A model generated the notes under the pieces. That model worked only from the letters and a program-made list of their open reading frames with translations, was not told where the DNA came from and did no database searches. Shown one piece after another: positions 62,240 through 64,000 of a stretch of DNA of 64,000 bases. Position numbers and translations under genes: made by a program. The number at the start of each line of letters is the position of its first letter. The stretch's first letter is position 1. Origin of the DNA: Sarcophilus harrisii (Eukaryota > Chordata > Mammalia > Dasyuromorphia > Dasyuridae); contig NC_045426.1 of assembly GCF_902635505.1 (NCBI RefSeq), positions 565,403,818-565,467,817 of the forward strand. Direction: 5' to 3'.

Positions 62240-64000
62240 AGAACTAATAGCACCTGCTATGTCAGGCATTGTGATGAGCATAGATATAAACAAAGAAATG
62301 TGAAAGACAGTCCCTGTTTTTCACTTGTTTGATGGTGGAGATAATATCCTCATAAGCTACATACAAATGATACAAGAAAAATCAGCTATTACATTTATGG
62401 GGTCTCAGAAAAAGGTTTCCTTAGAAGGCAGGATTTTAACTGAAGACTTGAGATTTCTTGCTTTGAAGAAAGCAAGGGAAGCCAAGAGAAAAAGAGGGAG
62501 AAAATTTGGAGGACTAAAACTCATAGAATCAGGAAATGTAATATCTTGGGGAGATAGAGCCAGGAAGCTACTGTCAACAGATCAGAGTATGTGGAGAATA
62601 AGGATCAAGAAAACTGGAAAAGTAGACGGGGACTGGATTGTCAATGACTGAATGCCATAGGATTTTATATCTGATCTTAGTATTGACAGGGAGTTTTTTG
62701 AGTGGTTGAGGTGACATGGTCAGACTTGCATTTATGATCACTTAGACAACTGAGTAGAAGATAAATGAACTGGAGTGGAGATAGATTTATAGCAAGTAGA
62801 CCCATCAGAAATAGTCCAAGTATAAAATAATAAGGGCCTGGAGAAGTGAGGCAGCACTATCAAAGGAAAGAAAAGGTTGTATGCAAGAGAGTTTATGAAT
62901 CCCATGAAAACAAATTGGAGGGGAGAGAGTGAAGAGTGCAGGATGACTCTAGATGTGAGCCTCTGTGACTAGGGGGATAGAGGTGCCCTTAATAATAGTA
63001 AATGCAAAGTCAGAAAGAGGGAAAGGTTTAGGAGAAAAGATAATGTGTTCAATCTTGGACATGTTGAGTCTAAGATGACAATGGGACATTGTTCAACAGG
63101 CAGCTGGATATGTGAGACTAGAAGTTAGGAGAAAGGGTAAAAGATTTGAGAATTATCAATACAACTTATTGTGTATCTAATTTATATTTTAATGTATTTA
63201 ACATCGACTGGTCATCCTGCCATCTAGGGGAGGGGGTGGGGGGGGGGGTAAGAGGTGAAAAATTGGAACAAGAGGTTTGGCAATTGTTAACGCTGTAAAG
63301 TTATCCATGCATATAACCTGTAAATAAAAGGCTATTAAATTAAAAAAATATATAAAAAAAAAAGAGAATTATCAATACAACTTCACCATGATAATTGAGT
63401 CTGTGGAGAAGCGAGCTGAGCCCAAGACAGAAGCTACAAGACTTACTGTTTAGATATAGGGATTGTGAAAGTAAAGGAGTTGAGGAAGACCAGCAAAGCT
63501 AAATTAGGTTTGCTGGGCAGAGCAGGCCATTCTCTCCCTAATTGGTGATGAATAAAAAATGAAACATTTTTTATCCTTTGATCTAAGACTAAAACTCCAG
63601 ATGTAGGCAGCTGTTAGTCTTATTATTAGCCCTCTGGGAAGATGGAAGGAAACAGTCTGATTTGGGAGCTATGGGAATAGAGGTGATAACTGAAGCCAGA
63701 GGGTTCAGGATAGAAGCCTGGGCCGCACGCATGTTTAAGAAGCCAAAAGATGAGGAGTCAGCTAGTGAAGAGGAAAATAAAATGGTCTAAGAGTTTTTTT
63801 AAAAAGGAAACGAAGAGCAAAAAACCCTAAAAAACAAAAATAAAGAGGTTGGCCAACAGCGTCAAAGTCTGCCCAGAGCAACCTGAATTTAGTGATAAAG
63901 GTCATCAAGGACTTTAGAAGGAACAGCTGCATAAACGTAGAGAGCCATGGAAGCCAGATTACAAAGAATCGGAAAGCCAGTCGGAAAGATAACATAAAAC
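62240..64000 (+). repeat. long unnamed dispersed repeat, longest copy, runs off the window
   Basis: It starts CTAATAGCACCTGCTATGTC and runs through GAAAGACAGTCCCTGTTTTT, TGCCATAGGATTTTATATCT, TGACATGGTCAGACTTGCAT, ATCTTGGACATGTTGAGTCT and AGAGGTTGGCCAACAGCGTC to GAAGCCAGATTACAAAGAAT. A young L1 piece (63168-63363) splits it, and 63530-63710 looks different and may be another insertion. The 108-codon frame at 62325 lies inside the repeat. Confidence 0.55.
63148..63383 (+). mobile_element. very short young L1 3' end with target-site duplication
   Basis: Only the last 196 bp or so of the L1 3'UTR (63168-63363) are present: TGTGTATCTAATTTATATTT, the G-rich run, CAATTGTTAACGCTGTAAAG and an A-rich tail. 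It is nearly identical to 2117-2290. The 20-bp duplication GAGAATTATCAATACAACTT is perfect at 63148-63167 and 63364-63383. Confidence 0.95.

Larger units (their letters stand above)
56561..64000. other. RMDN1 first intron or upstream DNA to window end
   Basis: No exon matching the RMDN1 N-terminus, and no GC-rich promoter-like stretch, is visible. The region holds a worn MIR-like piece (56955-57155), a SINE, a TA-flanked element, a MIR, two old L1 ends, the long repeat and a short young L1. 58780-59840 shows nothing recognised. Confidence 0.6.

Noticed and set aside
62325-62651. 108-codon open frame rich in Lys and Arg
   Set aside because: It falls within the long dispersed repeat, and other copies do not keep the frame.
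56561-64000. RMDN1 first exon and promoter inside the window
   Set aside because: No GC-rich stretch and no matching coding start with a phase-0 donor was found on the - strand.

Overview
The window is nuclear DNA from a mammal, almost certainly a marsupial. It is AT-rich, has spliced genes with GT-AG introns, and is packed with L1, L2, MIR and tRNA-type SINE copies. Several SINEs carry the RTE-like 3' tail typical of marsupial genomes. I see no bacterial-type gene, CRISPR array, rRNA or free-standing tRNA gene, and no recognisable endogenous retrovirus. The exact species cannot be read from the sequence.

Two host genes face each other tail to tail. On the + strand, 4479-19649 holds the last 11 coding exons of WWP1, a NEDD4-family HECT ubiquitin ligase. 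These exons give 387 residues that translate without a break, from just after the WW repeats, through the whole HECT domain and catalytic cysteine, to the ending EGFGQE and its stop. The 3'UTR follows, with several AATAAA signals up to about 21.2 kb. The first part of WWP1 (C2 and WW domains) lies left of the window. On the - strand, 56560 down to 34185 holds nine coding exons (271 residues) of RMDN1, regulator of microtubule dynamics 1, through its stop codon. The first coding exon, expected to be about 43 residues, lies beyond the right edge. WWP1 next to RMDN1 is the arrangement known in other mammals, which supports both names.

The rest is intron and intergenic DNA. Three closely similar young L1 3' ends have clear target-site duplications: 30-2299 in WWP1, 46870-47657 in an RMDN1 intron, and 63168-63363. 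Older L1 pieces lie mainly on the - strand at 6-7, 13.7-17.3, 26-29 and 37-40 kb, and on the + strand at 60-62 kb. DNA-transposon relics include a 169-bp hAT-type element with perfect 16-bp inverted ends (31544-31712) and two related TA-flanked elements (about 32752-33222 and 57968-58298). Parts of one long dispersed repeat, whose name I do not recall, recur at seven or eight places. One copy (62240-64000) is interrupted by the youngest-looking L1.

I found no previously undescribed biological system. The points most worth a second look are the hAT element, the TA-flanked pair, the long unnamed repeat family and the three dated L1 insertions.
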